From a bacterium UBP6_UBA1196 (GTDB lineage: Bacteria > UBP6 > UBA1177), in NCBI GenBank assembly GCA_002310035.1, contig DBYC01000038.1, positions 4,082-26,698 on the forward strand: 22,617 bases of DNA, read 5' to 3'. The position numbers and the translations under genes are program-made. This document shows, piece after piece, positions 15,819 through 22,617 of the stretch. Position 1 is the stretch's first letter, and every line of letters starts with the position of its first letter. The notes under the pieces are model-generated. The model ran no database searches. It was not told where the DNA came from and saw only the letters and a list, made by a program, of their open reading frames with translations.

Positions 15819-18800
15819 TTAAAGAATAATTACGGAACAACCGCCTTTACCGTCTGAATCTGAAGAATTGTCTGAATTTTCGGAATTTGAATCGCCGGAA
15901 TCAGCAGTATCTCCCGAATCATCCGTATCGCCTTGATCTGTTTTACCGCCGGAACCTTCACCTGAATCTGCCGTATCGCCTGAATCAGATGTGTCACTTG
16001 AATCAGATGTGTCGGCAGAATCAGCGGAATCAGCTGAATCCGACGAATCCGCCGTGTCTTCGTCCGGGTCTTCACTTCCTGAATCGGTCGTGTCTGACGA
16101 ATCGTCGTCAACGACTTTCGGAGTTATTTCAAACTCGTCGAGAACAAACTGCAACAAATTGATTTTATTATCTTTTTTAAGAATCGTCTCAAACGGGAAT
16201 CCCATAACGAAAACTTTTTTGGTATCGGTTTTCGTCAGAATTCCGGCACCAAGCGTCATCGCATTGTCGTAGAAAAGAACTGTTTCCCCCGTTTCGTCAA
16301 ACGGAGCAAGAACATCGGCGTATTCAGCCTGATAAACGGATGTTCCGTCATCAAAAAATCCTGATATTGCCGACAAATCATCTGTTCCTACGAAAGTGTA
16401 GAGTCCCGATTTGTCATCGACATACTTCGCGTTCAGAGTTTCGTTGAAAAATGCTTTGTCGTCTGCATTGCCTTTATGGTCAAGGTCCCAGCCTATTTCG
16501 GCACCGCTTACGAAAAGTGCACCGCCGTTATTGAGATATCCGTCAATTTTCGTCTGCTCGTCCGCATTGAAAGTCTCGTCCTCTGTACTCTGCTCGCCCA
16601 AAAACCAGACGATCATATCGTACTTTGAAATATCCATTCCCGCGACATTGGTTCTCTGTGTGAAATCGAGCGAATATCCGAGTTCACTAAGAAGAGGCAC
16701 ATAGTATTTTGCGTAATCGAAACTATTAACATTTTCAAGGATATAGCGGTGATTTGCGCTGCCGCCATCATTAAAGCGCGGCATAGCGTTGTCGATCCTC
16801 TCAAAACCGTCGACGACAAGGATCTGAGCGCCTGTTTTGACCGGAACTGCTGCAGCTACCGCGCTCGGGAAGGAAACTCCGCCGGCATTGTATGCGACGA
16901 CTCTGAAGTAAACCGGCTTGTTCCGTTCGAAATTTCCGGTCCATTCGAGCACGTTTCCGACATCCTCGCCGTCGTTGAAAGCAAATCCGTCAGTTGAAGT
17001 CTGCACGAAATAACCTGTTGCCGGATGACCTTTGTAATAATTCGGAGCATCGCTTTCAGGAGCGTCCCAGAAAAGCGTTACCGAGCCGTTTGCATTGGTT
17101 TTTGTCCTCAGATTACGCGGACTTTCCGGCAGAAAAACAGCTTCTGTTTTGGCTTCGTCAGCATAATACTGAACGATTCCCTGATAAGCCGCACGCGAAA
17201 CTATATCCCTGAATTTCGGATTTCTGAGCATCGGGGCATCGGTTTTTGAAGTGTGGAAGGCAAGCTCGACGATAATTGAGGGCATCTTGTTGTTTACACT
17301 TGCATTTACTTCACCCAGATTTGCACTGTAAATTCCATTTTTTCCGTTTGCTCCATAAGCCTTGTATGAACTGTAGAAAGTTTTTCCGGCAGCCAATACT
17401 CTGTTGTGGACAAATTCCGCCAGTTTCTCGCTGCCCGGATACTGGTCGCCTTCCTGATAACCTGTTCCTGAATTCAAAGTCGAACTGTAAATGTAAGTTG
17501 AAAGACCGCTTGTAGTATCGTCCGTGGCACTGACTGGAGCATTTGAATGGAAAGCGATGTAAAGCGGGTCGTCGACTGTCTCGGTTTCCCAGGCTGCCCA
17601 GCGCGGACGTGCTCTGACATCGTCATCACGGTCGTTGGACATATATCCATAGGTTTTTCCGTAAGTTCCGCCAATAAACTGAATATTGTGAGTTGCCGAC
17701 TCTTCCCAGCGCGGCTTTCCTGAAACCGTCAGAGTCGCTGCAGATTCTCCGCGCTTTATAACTCCCATCCCGCCGCCGAAACGGACTGCATCGGCAACGA
17801 TTTTTCCGCTTGTGCCGCTAAGCGTTACCGATCCGTTTTCCCGCGAAAGACCGGCACGAAAATAATATCTGCCGATATCGATCCAGGTAGAACCGTGATG
17901 CTGCTGGTTTACCATGACATCGGAAGTTCCGCCTGCATGTCTGACGGTATAAAGTGCCGCATCGGTATTGCCTTCAAGCCTTCTGTAACTTACATAAACA
18001 TGATAGTAGCCGTCTTCGGGAATATTCGCCGTCCAGCGTGCCCAAGTACCGGAAGCAGCTGTAGCCTCGCGGAATCTTCCGTTTTTAAGAGGATTGAAAT
18101 TGCGCTCTATCGGATATTCAGTCCTTCCGTAACCGCCGAAAGAGTCGCTTGTATTTTTTGTCCAGCTGCCGCTTTCTTCGTAAATTCCGTCGGAATCTTC
18201 ATAAGTCGTGCCGTCGGCATCGTCGATTATCACCATTTTTCCCTGACGGTCTCTTTCTCGCGCCGAGAAAACCAAAGCACCGGCATTCTGAAGATAAGGA
18301 ATCAGAAAATAGCTGACGATCTCGGCGTTCGAATCGTCTTCTACCATTCCCTGCGAAAGATAACGCTGGGTATCCCATTTTGATTTTGAGGTGTCGTAAG
18401 TCCAGCCGTGTCCAGCGCTTACAAAAATGGTTTTTCCCGAAAGTGTGCCGGTGATGTTTCCGTGCTTAACATGCGGAGAAAGTGATCTTGTCTTTTTGGT
18501 TTTCGGCTTCGCACCGCCGTTTTCTTCCTCTTCTTTTGAGATAACAGGCGGTTCTTCAGGCAGAAACTCTGCCGCATCCTTGTATTCGCCAGACTCGTCC
18601 GTTCTCAAAAAGACTCTGAGATGCCTGAAATCGACATTCAGCGAAACAAGGGTATTCAGGTAGAAACGGCTCAGCGCTTCAAGTTTTATGTCACTGAAAT
18701 CATTGAGATAACTTTCAGGAACGGTGACAAAAAACGAAGCTGCCTTTGTTTCAGTGTTCACAACAACTCTGTCGACCGAAATCCCTTTGATCTCAAAATT

Positions 18801-18881
18801 TCCGAGCGGAATATTGAATTCGACCGCAAAAACTGCGGAAAAACAAAACAAAACAAAAATAAAAGCCAAAATTTTCTTCAT
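15819..18881 (-). CDS. secreted N-acetylmuramoyl-L-alanine amidase with nested golvesin-like domain and C-terminal GCS tail
   Basis: The protein has 1020 residues from the ATG at 18879-18881 (GAGG upstream); the longer frame to 18986 runs into the aldolase gene. An ordinary signal peptide ends at AVFA (residue 19). The Amidase_3-type zinc hydrolase is split. SAGHG with His158 and the presumed zinc ligand Glu187 come first. A golvesin/Xly-like beta domain is inserted at about 250-370 (GTWARWTANIPEDGYYHVYV, IVADAVRFGG). The amidase then resumes with FHSNA (His445) and the catalytic IVELAFHT (Glu539). A fibronectin type III domain is at about 586-681. A Rossmann-like ThuA/GATase-type domain follows at about 685-920 (QILVVDGFE, YDMIVWFLGEQS, YLNNGGALFVSG). 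An acidic Asp/Ser linker (925-1010) leads to the end GGCSVIIL. Amidases of this family cut the bond between muramic acid and the stem peptide. It lies 25 bases after fba. Confidence 0.85.
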   Translation of the reverse strand: MKKILAFIFVLFCFSAVFAVEFNIPLGNFEIKGISVDRVVVNTETKAASFFVTVPESYLNDFSDIKLEALSRFYLNTLVSLNVDFRHLRVFLRTDESGEYKDAAEFLPEEPPVISKEEEENGGAKPKTKKTRSLSPHVKHGNITGTLSGKTIFVSAGHGWTYDTSKSKWDTQRYLSQGMVEDDSNAEIVSYFLIPYLQNAGALVFSARERDRQGKMVIIDDADGTTYEDSDGIYEESGSWTKNTSDSFGGYGRTEYPIERNFNPLKNGRFREATAASGTWARWTANIPEDGYYHVYVSYRRLEGNTDAALYTVRHAGGTSDVMVNQQHHGSTWIDIGRYYFRAGLSRENGSVTLSGTSGKIVADAVRFGGGMGVIKRGESAATLTVSGKPRWEESATHNIQFIGGTYGKTYGYMSNDRDDDVRARPRWAAWETETVDDPLYIAFHSNAPVSATDDTTSGLSTYIYSSTLNSGTGYQEGDQYPGSEKLAEFVHNRVLAAGKTFYSSYKAYGANGKNGIYSANLGEVNASVNNKMPSIIVELAFHTSKTDAPMLRNPKFRDIVSRAAYQGIVQYYADEAKTEAVFLPESPRNLRTKTNANGSVTLFWDAPESDAPNYYKGHPATGYFVQTSTDGFAFNDGEDVGNVLEWTGNFERNKPVYFRVVAYNAGGVSFPSAVAAAVPVKTGAQILVVDGFERIDNAMPRFNDGGSANHRYILENVNSFDYAKYYVPLLSELGYSLDFTQRTNVAGMDISKYDMIVWFLGEQSTEDETFNADEQTKIDGYLNNGGALFVSGAEIGWDLDHKGNADDKAFFNETLNAKYVDDKSGLYTFVGTDDLSAISGFFDDGTSVYQAEYADVLAPFDETGETVLFYDNAMTLGAGILTKTDTKKVFVMGFPFETILKKDNKINLLQFVLDEFEITPKVVDDDSSDTTDSGSEDPDEDTADSSDSADSADSADTSDSSDTSDSGDTADSGEGSGGKTDQGDTDDSGDTADSGDSNSENSDNSSDSDGKGGCSVIIL
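15822..15842 (-). other. putative C-terminal sorting or anchoring tail GCSVIIL of the amidase
   Basis: The last seven residues (1014-1020) are Gly-Cys-Ser followed by four aliphatic residues, directly after an acidic linker. The same arrangement ends the 307-aa protein encoded at 20122-21045. There is no transmembrane helix or basic tail. Role inferred, not shown. Confidence 0.4.
15852..16109 (-). repeat. low-complexity DSADSADTSDS linker region of the amidase gene
   Basis: Residues 925-1010 are made almost wholly of Asp, Ser, Thr, Gly and Ala in short DS-x units. At DNA level this gives imprecise 6- and 9-base repeats of GATTC/GATTCAGC type on the coding strand. The region is a flexible acidic stalk between the last folded domain and the C-terminal Cys. 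Confidence 0.8.
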
Positions 18882-18906
18882 AAAAACCTCACAAATATTA
18901 GGATTT

Positions 18907-19908
18907 CTATGCTTTTCCGGCACTTCCCAGAACGTTGATGTTTTTGTGCTTGTAAAGCTCCTTGAGCGCTTCACGTGCCGGCCCAAGGTATTTTCTCGGG
19001 TCGAATTCAGCCGGTTTCTCGGCGAGGACTTTTCTGACTGCCGCTGTCATTGCCAGGCGGCCGTCGCTGTCGATATTGATTTTGCAGACCGCACTTGCAG
19101 CAGCTTTGCGGAGCTGTTCTTCGGGAATGCCTATCGCGTCTTTGAGTTTTCCACCGTAAGTATTGATTATCTTTACTAAATCCTGCGGAACTGAAGAAGA
19201 ACCGTGAAGAACTATCGGAAATCCCGGAAGCTTCTTTTCGACTTCTTCAAGAATGTCGAATCTGAGAGGCGGCGGAAGAAGGATTCCCTCTTCGTTTCTT
19301 GTGCACTGCTCAGGTTTGAACTTGTTTGCACCGTGGCTTGTTCCGATCGATATTGCAAGGGAATCAACGCCTGTTTTGCCAACGAAATCGATGACTTCTT
19401 CGGGCGGAGTGTAGGAAGAATGCTCGGCGGAAACTTCGTCTTCGATGCCGGCAAGAACACCGAGTTCGCCTTCGACCGTGACGTAATCCTTCTGCGAGTG
19501 AGCGTATTCGACGACTTTTCGGGTGAGTGCGACGTTTTCTTCGTAGGGAAGGTGCGAACCGTCGATCATTACCGAGCTGAAGCCGTTGTCGATGCACTGT
19601 TTGCAGATTTCGAAGTCGCCGCCGTGGTCAAGGTGAAGAACGACGGGGATCGGATAACCGAGTTCTTTCGCGTATTCGACTGCGCCGCGTGCCATGTTTC
19701 TGAGCAGAGTTGCGTTCGCATAATCTCTTGCACCTTTGGAAACCTGCAGAATTACAGGAGATTTTGTTTCGACACAGGCCATAATGATTGCCTGGAGCTG
19801 CTCCATGTTGTTGAAGTTGTAGGCAGGGATCGCGTAACCGCCTTTAACAGCCTTTGCGAAAAGCTCTTTCGTGTTTACAAGACCGAGTTCTTTGTAACTT
19901 ACTGTCAT
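18907..19908 (-). CDS. fba: class II fructose-1,6-bisphosphate aldolase
   Basis: This cytoplasmic glycolytic and gluconeogenic enzyme interconverts fructose 1,6-bisphosphate with dihydroxyacetone phosphate and glyceraldehyde 3-phosphate. The 333-residue length fits the class II (zinc-dependent) type. Visible active-site segments are HLDHGG (92-97, with catalytic Asp94 and zinc ligand His95), SSVMIDGSHLPYEEN (111-125), VEGELG (145-150), SIGTSHGANK (187-196, zinc ligand His192), VLHGSSSV (233-240, zinc ligand His235) and KINIDSDGR (276-284). I use the second ATG (19906-19908), because a GGAG lies 7 bases before it and the first ATG overlaps that site. A -10 box at 19949-19954 gives it its own promoter. 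The amidase gene follows after 25 bases without an obvious terminator, so the two may share a transcript. Confidence 0.95.
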   Translation of the reverse strand: MTVSYKELGLVNTKELFAKAVKGGYAIPAYNFNNMEQLQAIIMACVETKSPVILQVSKGARDYANATLLRNMARGAVEYAKELGYPIPVVLHLDHGGDFEICKQCIDNGFSSVMIDGSHLPYEENVALTRKVVEYAHSQKDYVTVEGELGVLAGIEDEVSAEHSSYTPPEEVIDFVGKTGVDSLAISIGTSHGANKFKPEQCTRNEEGILLPPPLRFDILEEVEKKLPGFPIVLHGSSSVPQDLVKIINTYGGKLKDAIGIPEEQLRKAAASAVCKINIDSDGRLAMTAAVRKVLAEKPAEFDPRKYLGPAREALKELYKHKNINVLGSAGKA

Positions 19909-19948
19909 TTTTGACTCCATAAAATGTTGAAAAAACTTAAAACGCGGA

Positions 19949-19954
19949 ATTATA
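19949..19954 (-). promoter_or_regulatory. candidate -10 box for fba
   Basis: A perfect TATAAT on the minus strand lies about 40 bases before the aldolase ATG in the divergent 19909-20121 gap. No good -35 hexamer is found at the usual distance, where the sequence is a T-rich run, so an activator or UP-type element may be involved. Confidence 0.35.
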
Positions 19955-20060
19955 GCCGGAATTGAGAAAAAATAAAGAGCTTAAATGGCAGGAGAAAATA
20001 TAAAAATTTCTCAATAAAATCAGATTATTGTTGCTTTTTTTAATTTTTGAGTCAGAAAAA

Positions 20061-20089
20061 TTGGCTCTTTATGTAACTAAATATATGTT
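20061..20089 (+). promoter_or_regulatory. candidate promoter for the secreted Cys-rich protein gene
   Basis: TTGGCT (20061-20066) and TATGTT (20084-20089) are 17 bases apart, with a predicted leader of about 25 bases that ends in the TGGAGG site at 20111-20116. An overlapping alternative uses TTGAGT (20047-20052) and TATGTA (20070-20075), also 17 bases apart. Confidence 0.35.
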
Positions 20090-20121
20090 TGTTTGGTTTC
20101 TTAACTTTAATGGAGGCTGAA

Positions 20122-21045
20122 ATGAAAAAATCATTGATTTTTATTGCAATGCTTGCATTTGCAACGACACTTTTTGCCGAAGACGAAAGTATTTCGTGTA
20201 AATCCGATCTTGGTGAATGCACCTTTACTCTTTTGGCGGATTCATTTTCAAAAGACTGCACCTGCCGCGACGGTAGCGGAGTCGGAGAATCCGAACTTCC
20301 GCCGGAGGGTGGAACTCTCGAATCGACATTGCCGACAGAGGAAGAATGCCGGGCTGAGATCGAAGACCTCTGCGGAAACGCAGGAATAAGATGCGAGAAC
20401 AATGCCGGCGAATGCGAAATAGAGACTGACGGCAGCTATGACTGCCACTGTTTCGGATTGATCGGAATTACTTCAGGAAACATGGAAGCCAGCGATGAAG
20501 CATGCAACAGCAAACTTGTCGGGCTCTGCGGGACCGAGTCGGCAACGGCAAGAACTATCTGCACCGATTCCGAAATTTTCAACGTATGCCTTACATACGC
20601 GAAGAGTTTTACGAACACATGCTACGAGCCTATGACCGATGAAGAAATAGAAGCCGCTCTCGATCTTCCGGCAGAAACCAACAATACGACTGCTGCACTT
20701 GCAATATGCTGCCAGGATGAAGACTACAGAGACGAATGGTTCAAGGAGTCTTTTGAATGTCTCGAAGCAACCGAAAGCTGCGAAAACAAAGAGTGCTGCG
20801 AAACCTGTGACGTTTTCGTTTTTGAAGAATCAAACGAGAAAGATGACGATGAAGTCATCGCTCCCGCTCCGGAAGAGGAAAATACCGATGCAGGCGACAC
20901 CGAAATTCCGACTGAGGATGCGACAGACAATGCCGATGGTTCCGATGCTCCGACCGACGGCGCAGACGCTCCCGCAACCGATTCAGAAGCTTCCGCAGAA
21001 AAAGAAGAAAGCAAATCTGACGGCTGTTCGATGCTGTTTATCTAA
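20122..21045 (+). CDS. secreted Cys-rich repeat protein with acidic linker and C-terminal GCS tail
   Basis: The protein has 307 residues from the ATG at 20122, which follows TGGAGG by five bases; an in-frame start at 20089 would spoil the signal peptide. An ordinary signal peptide ends at TLFA (residue 19). The folded part (about 26-229) holds over 20 Cys. It begins with two related units: C26-x6-C33, C46-x-C48, C76-x7-C84-Gly and C91-x6-C98, C108-x-C110, C128-x7-C136-Gly. A third Cys-rich part follows at about 147-229 with CC pairs at 196-197 and 225-226. Residues about 235-299 are an acidic Asp/Glu/Ala/Thr linker. The protein ends SDGCSMLFI, with Cys302 six residues from the end, like the amidase. 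I do not recognise the family. It is probably exported and rich in disulfides. It stands alone behind its own promoter. Confidence 0.8.
   Translation: MKKSLIFIAMLAFATTLFAEDESISCKSDLGECTFTLLADSFSKDCTCRDGSGVGESELPPEGGTLESTLPTEEECRAEIEDLCGNAGIRCENNAGECEIETDGSYDCHCFGLIGITSGNMEASDEACNSKLVGLCGTESATARTICTDSEIFNVCLTYAKSFTNTCYEPMTDEEIEAALDLPAETNNTTAALAICCQDEDYRDEWFKESFECLEATESCENKECCETCDVFVFEESNEKDDDEVIAPAPEEENTDAGDTEIPTEDATDNADGSDAPTDGADAPATDSEASAEKEESKSDGCSMLFI
21022..21042 (+). other. putative C-terminal sorting or anchoring tail GCSMLFI
   Basis: The final seven residues (301-307) match the amidase ending GCSVIIL in position, in the Gly-Cys-Ser core and in four trailing hydrophobic residues. The two proteins otherwise share no visible homology. 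Role inferred. Confidence 0.4.
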
Positions 21046-21079
21046 ATCATAAAATATTAGTAAAATCAATTATCTGTTG

Positions 21080-21097
21080 AATCAAGCCTGATTTTTT
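21080..21097 (+). terminator. weak intrinsic terminator candidate after the Cys-rich protein gene
   Basis: AATCA-AGCC-TGATT forms a 5-pair AT-rich stem with a 4-base loop, followed by a short T run, 35 bases after the stop codon. It is weak, and read-through to tsaB is possible. Confidence 0.25.
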
Positions 21098-21170
21098 AGA
21101 CGGAATTGCCCGGCTGAATTACAGATTTTTCTTGATTTCGCAGTTTCCGGTCGCATAATCAAATGTTTTT

Positions 21171-21920
21171 ATGAATCTTTTAAGGTGCGATTTGTCAGAA
21201 AAATTCAGAAATCTTCTTGTCTTTGACGCTTCTTCCTCAAAGGTCTTTTTCGGCGGAGAGAGCGGCGGAAAAACGGTTTTCAGGGCTGAGAATTTTGAAA
21301 AATCAAAGATGAGCCGTTTTTTGCCCGAAGAATTTGAGAAAACTGTCGGAAATCTTGATTTTGCCGAGCCTCCGAGAGTCATAATCGGCAACGGTCCGGG
21401 CGCTTTTACCGGAATCAAGACGGGAACGGCGTTTTTTCTTGCATACATTTATTCGCTCGGGATAACAAAAGTCGAAACGGTCAGTTCCTTTTCGTTCATT
21501 TCGGCTCTTTTTGATTCCGCTCCGGCAGACCTGCGGCTTGTTCTGATCCCTTTCAACAAAGGCGAGTATTTTGCAGCTGTTCTGGATAAGGAAAACAGAA
21601 TATTGAGAGGTGACGTTTTCTTAAAGCCGCCTTACGAAAACATTTTTAAGCTTGCGGAGAGTTTCGGCAACCGCGCGTTTGATGTGGCTGCGGCTTCGGA
21701 ATGCGGCGGAGAGTTTATGCCTGAATTGAAAAAAATTATAAATATCAAAGAGTTGCATTTTGACACTTTTAAATTCGACCCTGAAAAATTTGAATCTCTT
21801 CCCGGGACTAAAGTCGTTGATATTATAAACACTCCGTATATTATAAATCACATAATCCAGCCGGCCAATCTTGATAAAGACGCCAACTTCTATGTTACGG
21901 ATCAGCTTCAGGAGGAATAA
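21171..21920 (+). CDS. tsaB: TsaB-like protein of tRNA t6A synthesis
   Basis: The product has up to 249 residues and resembles TsaB, the partner of TsaD in adding threonylcarbamoyl to A37 of ANN-decoding tRNAs. Family features are the N-terminal strand NLLVFDASSSKVFFGG and the signature IIGNGPGAFTGIKTGTAFFL at 71-90, equivalent to the family's GPGSFTGLRIG. The C-terminal half is divergent (about 120-249), as is usual in TsaB, where the second subdomain is degenerate. The start is uncertain. The ATG at 21171 has no clear Shine-Dalgarno, while a TTG at 21192 is preceded by AAGG at the right distance and would place the conserved strand closer to the N-terminus. The stop overlaps the DUF465 gene start (TAATG), so the two are coupled. 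TsaD and TsaE are not in the window. Confidence 0.8.
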   Translation: MNLLRCDLSEKFRNLLVFDASSSKVFFGGESGGKTVFRAENFEKSKMSRFLPEEFEKTVGNLDFAEPPRVIIGNGPGAFTGIKTGTAFFLAYIYSLGITKVETVSSFSFISALFDSAPADLRLVLIPFNKGEYFAAVLDKENRILRGDVFLKPPYENIFKLAESFGNRAFDVAAASECGGEFMPELKKIINIKELHFDTFKFDPEKFESLPGTKVVDIINTPYIINHIIQPANLDKDANFYVTDQLQEE

Positions 21921-22135
21921 TGAGCCAGGAAAATTTTTCAAAAGAGCAGATTGTTGAAAAATTGAATCAACTTAGAGAGGAGCATGCGAAACTGGACAAA
22001 CTTTCGGGAGAGCTTGCCTCAAAAGCGGTTTTCACGCCGCAGGATGAAACCGAACTCAATATCGTCCGCAGAAAAAAGCTCCGCGCGAAAGATATGATCG
22101 CTTATTTAGAGCACCTTCTGAAAAATTTCGACTAA
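21920..22135 (+). CDS. DUF465 (YdcH-like) small coiled-coil protein
   Basis: The 71-residue protein is predicted to be entirely helical. It has two helices: one at about 8-33 (LNQLREEHAKLDKLSGELAS) and one at about 41-69 (ETELNIVRRKKLRAKDMIAY). The E-H-x-x-L-D pattern and the basic K-K-x-x-L-x-x-K-D segment are the signature of DUF465/YdcH, a common small protein of Gram-negative bacteria with no settled function. The start codon overlaps the tsaB stop and follows a strong AGGAGG. The stop TAA at 22133-22135 overlaps the TAG stop of the convergent Clp gene. Confidence 0.85.
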   Translation: MSQENFSKEQIVEKLNQLREEHAKLDKLSGELASKAVFTPQDETELNIVRRKKLRAKDMIAYLEHLLKNFD

Positions 22136-22617
22136 TTTTTTCCCGAAAAAACAAGCCTGTCCTCGTTCACAGAGCATACAAAACTGCCGTCAGATGCCGG
22201 ATTTTTGTAAAATTCCTCGAGAAACGCCCCTTCGAAAAACTTTCCTACGATTCTTTTGACGGCTCTCGCCCCCATAAGTCTGTCGCGGTTCGTCATTCTG
22301 GAGCATATAAACTGCGCCGCTTCGTTTTTGTTGTCAAATTCAATGGTTCCGTGAGATGTGGCTGAGATTTTTACGGCGGCTTCGTCCAGATAATTTACAG
22401 CGAGCCGGAAGAAATCTTCATCCGAAAACGGTTTGAAAAGAATGATTTCATCAATCCTATTTGTCAGCTCCGGCGAAAGAAAACCTTCGATTTTATTGAT
22501 TATTTCTGCTTCACGTACTCCTGTTGCAGCTTCGCCGAAACCGACTCTTCCGGTCGAGAAGAGTTCGGCGCCGCAGTTTGTGGTCATAATTATTATCGAT
22601 TCGCTCATGTCGGCAGT
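22132..22617 (-). CDS. Clp-family AAA+ ATPase, C-terminal part (cut by window edge)
   Basis: The frame is open to the right edge, so the 161 residues seen here are the C-terminal end of a larger protein. An internal Met at 22606-22608 should not be taken as the start. The sequence begins inside a AAA+ core: SIIIMTTNCGAELF is the sensor 1 strand (family IIMTSN), and SPELTNRIDEIILFKPFS carries the arginine finger in NRID. GARAVKRIVGKFFEGAF is the sensor 2 region of the small D2 domain. This order is that of the second AAA+ module of ClpA, ClpB and ClpC. These hexamers unfold or disaggregate proteins. I cannot tell which of these it is, because the N-terminal and middle domains are outside the window. 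The D2 C-terminal beta strand (SFVCSVNEDRLVF) is complete. Confidence 0.8.
   Translation of the reverse strand, partial: TADMSESIIIMTTNCGAELFSTGRVGFGEAATGVREAEIINKIEGFLSPELTNRIDEIILFKPFSDEDFFRLAVNYLDEAAVKISATSHGTIEFDNKNEAAQFICSRMTNRDRLMGARAVKRIVGKFFEGAFLEEFYKNPASDGSFVCSVNEDRLVFSGKN

Noticed and set aside
18882..18986. Upstream extension of the amidase frame (35 extra residues)
   Set aside because: It overlaps the end of the aldolase gene and would bury the signal peptide; the ATG at 18881 has its own GAGG site.

Overview
The window looks like a chromosomal segment of an uncultured Gram-negative bacterium of moderate GC content. Five predicted lipoproteins, long Asp/Ser/Thr/Gly 'DSGDT' linkers behind the lipid Cys, and a Cys cluster of the CxPxC...CGDDGCGG type resemble those seen in Myxococcota and other former Deltaproteobacteria. 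The assignment to that group is inference; no rRNA or taxonomic marker was compared. There are no tRNAs, rRNAs, insertion sequences, phage genes or CRISPR arrays, and no gene-free stretch above 300 bases (the longest, 19909-20121, is a 213-base divergent promoter region).

Layout. 1-2356, minus strand: an S41 protease lipoprotein, pyrE, and the first 102 codons of an Ntn-type amide hydrolase that runs off the left edge. 2504-5458, plus strand: lepA, a DUF2062 membrane protein and a DnaQ-like exonuclease, each overlapping the next. 5477-19908, minus strand: a long surface-protein region. In transcription order it holds class II fructose-bisphosphate aldolase; a secreted multidomain N-acetylmuramoyl-L-alanine amidase; a 1360-aa PPDK-like dikinase without the PEP-binding barrel; two lipoproteins that share a C-terminal domain; a Cys-rich lipoprotein; a lipoprotein with AMMECR1-like and alpha/alpha-toroid parts; and an RluA-type pseudouridine synthase that lacks the catalytic Asp. 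20122-22135, plus strand: a secreted Cys-rich protein, a TsaB-like protein and a DUF465 protein. 22132-22617, minus strand: the C-terminal end of a Clp-family AAA+ ATPase that runs off the right edge.

How it fits together. Housekeeping genes (pyrE, lepA, fba, tsaB, clp) are interleaved with envelope proteins. The most striking pattern is in the two large proteins with ordinary signal peptidase I signals, the amidase and the 307-aa Cys-rich protein. Both end in an acidic low-complexity linker followed by the last six residues Cys-Ser-[VM]-[IL]-[IF]-[LI]. In three lipoproteins of the window the same kind of linker directly follows the N-terminal lipidated Cys instead. The linker therefore sits next to a cysteine at the presumed anchor end in both classes. 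This suggests that the C-terminal Cys is an anchoring or sorting signal unlike the known types (MYXO-CTERM, GlyGly-CTERM, LPXTG), which have a transmembrane helix and basic tail. Function is inferred only from this pattern.
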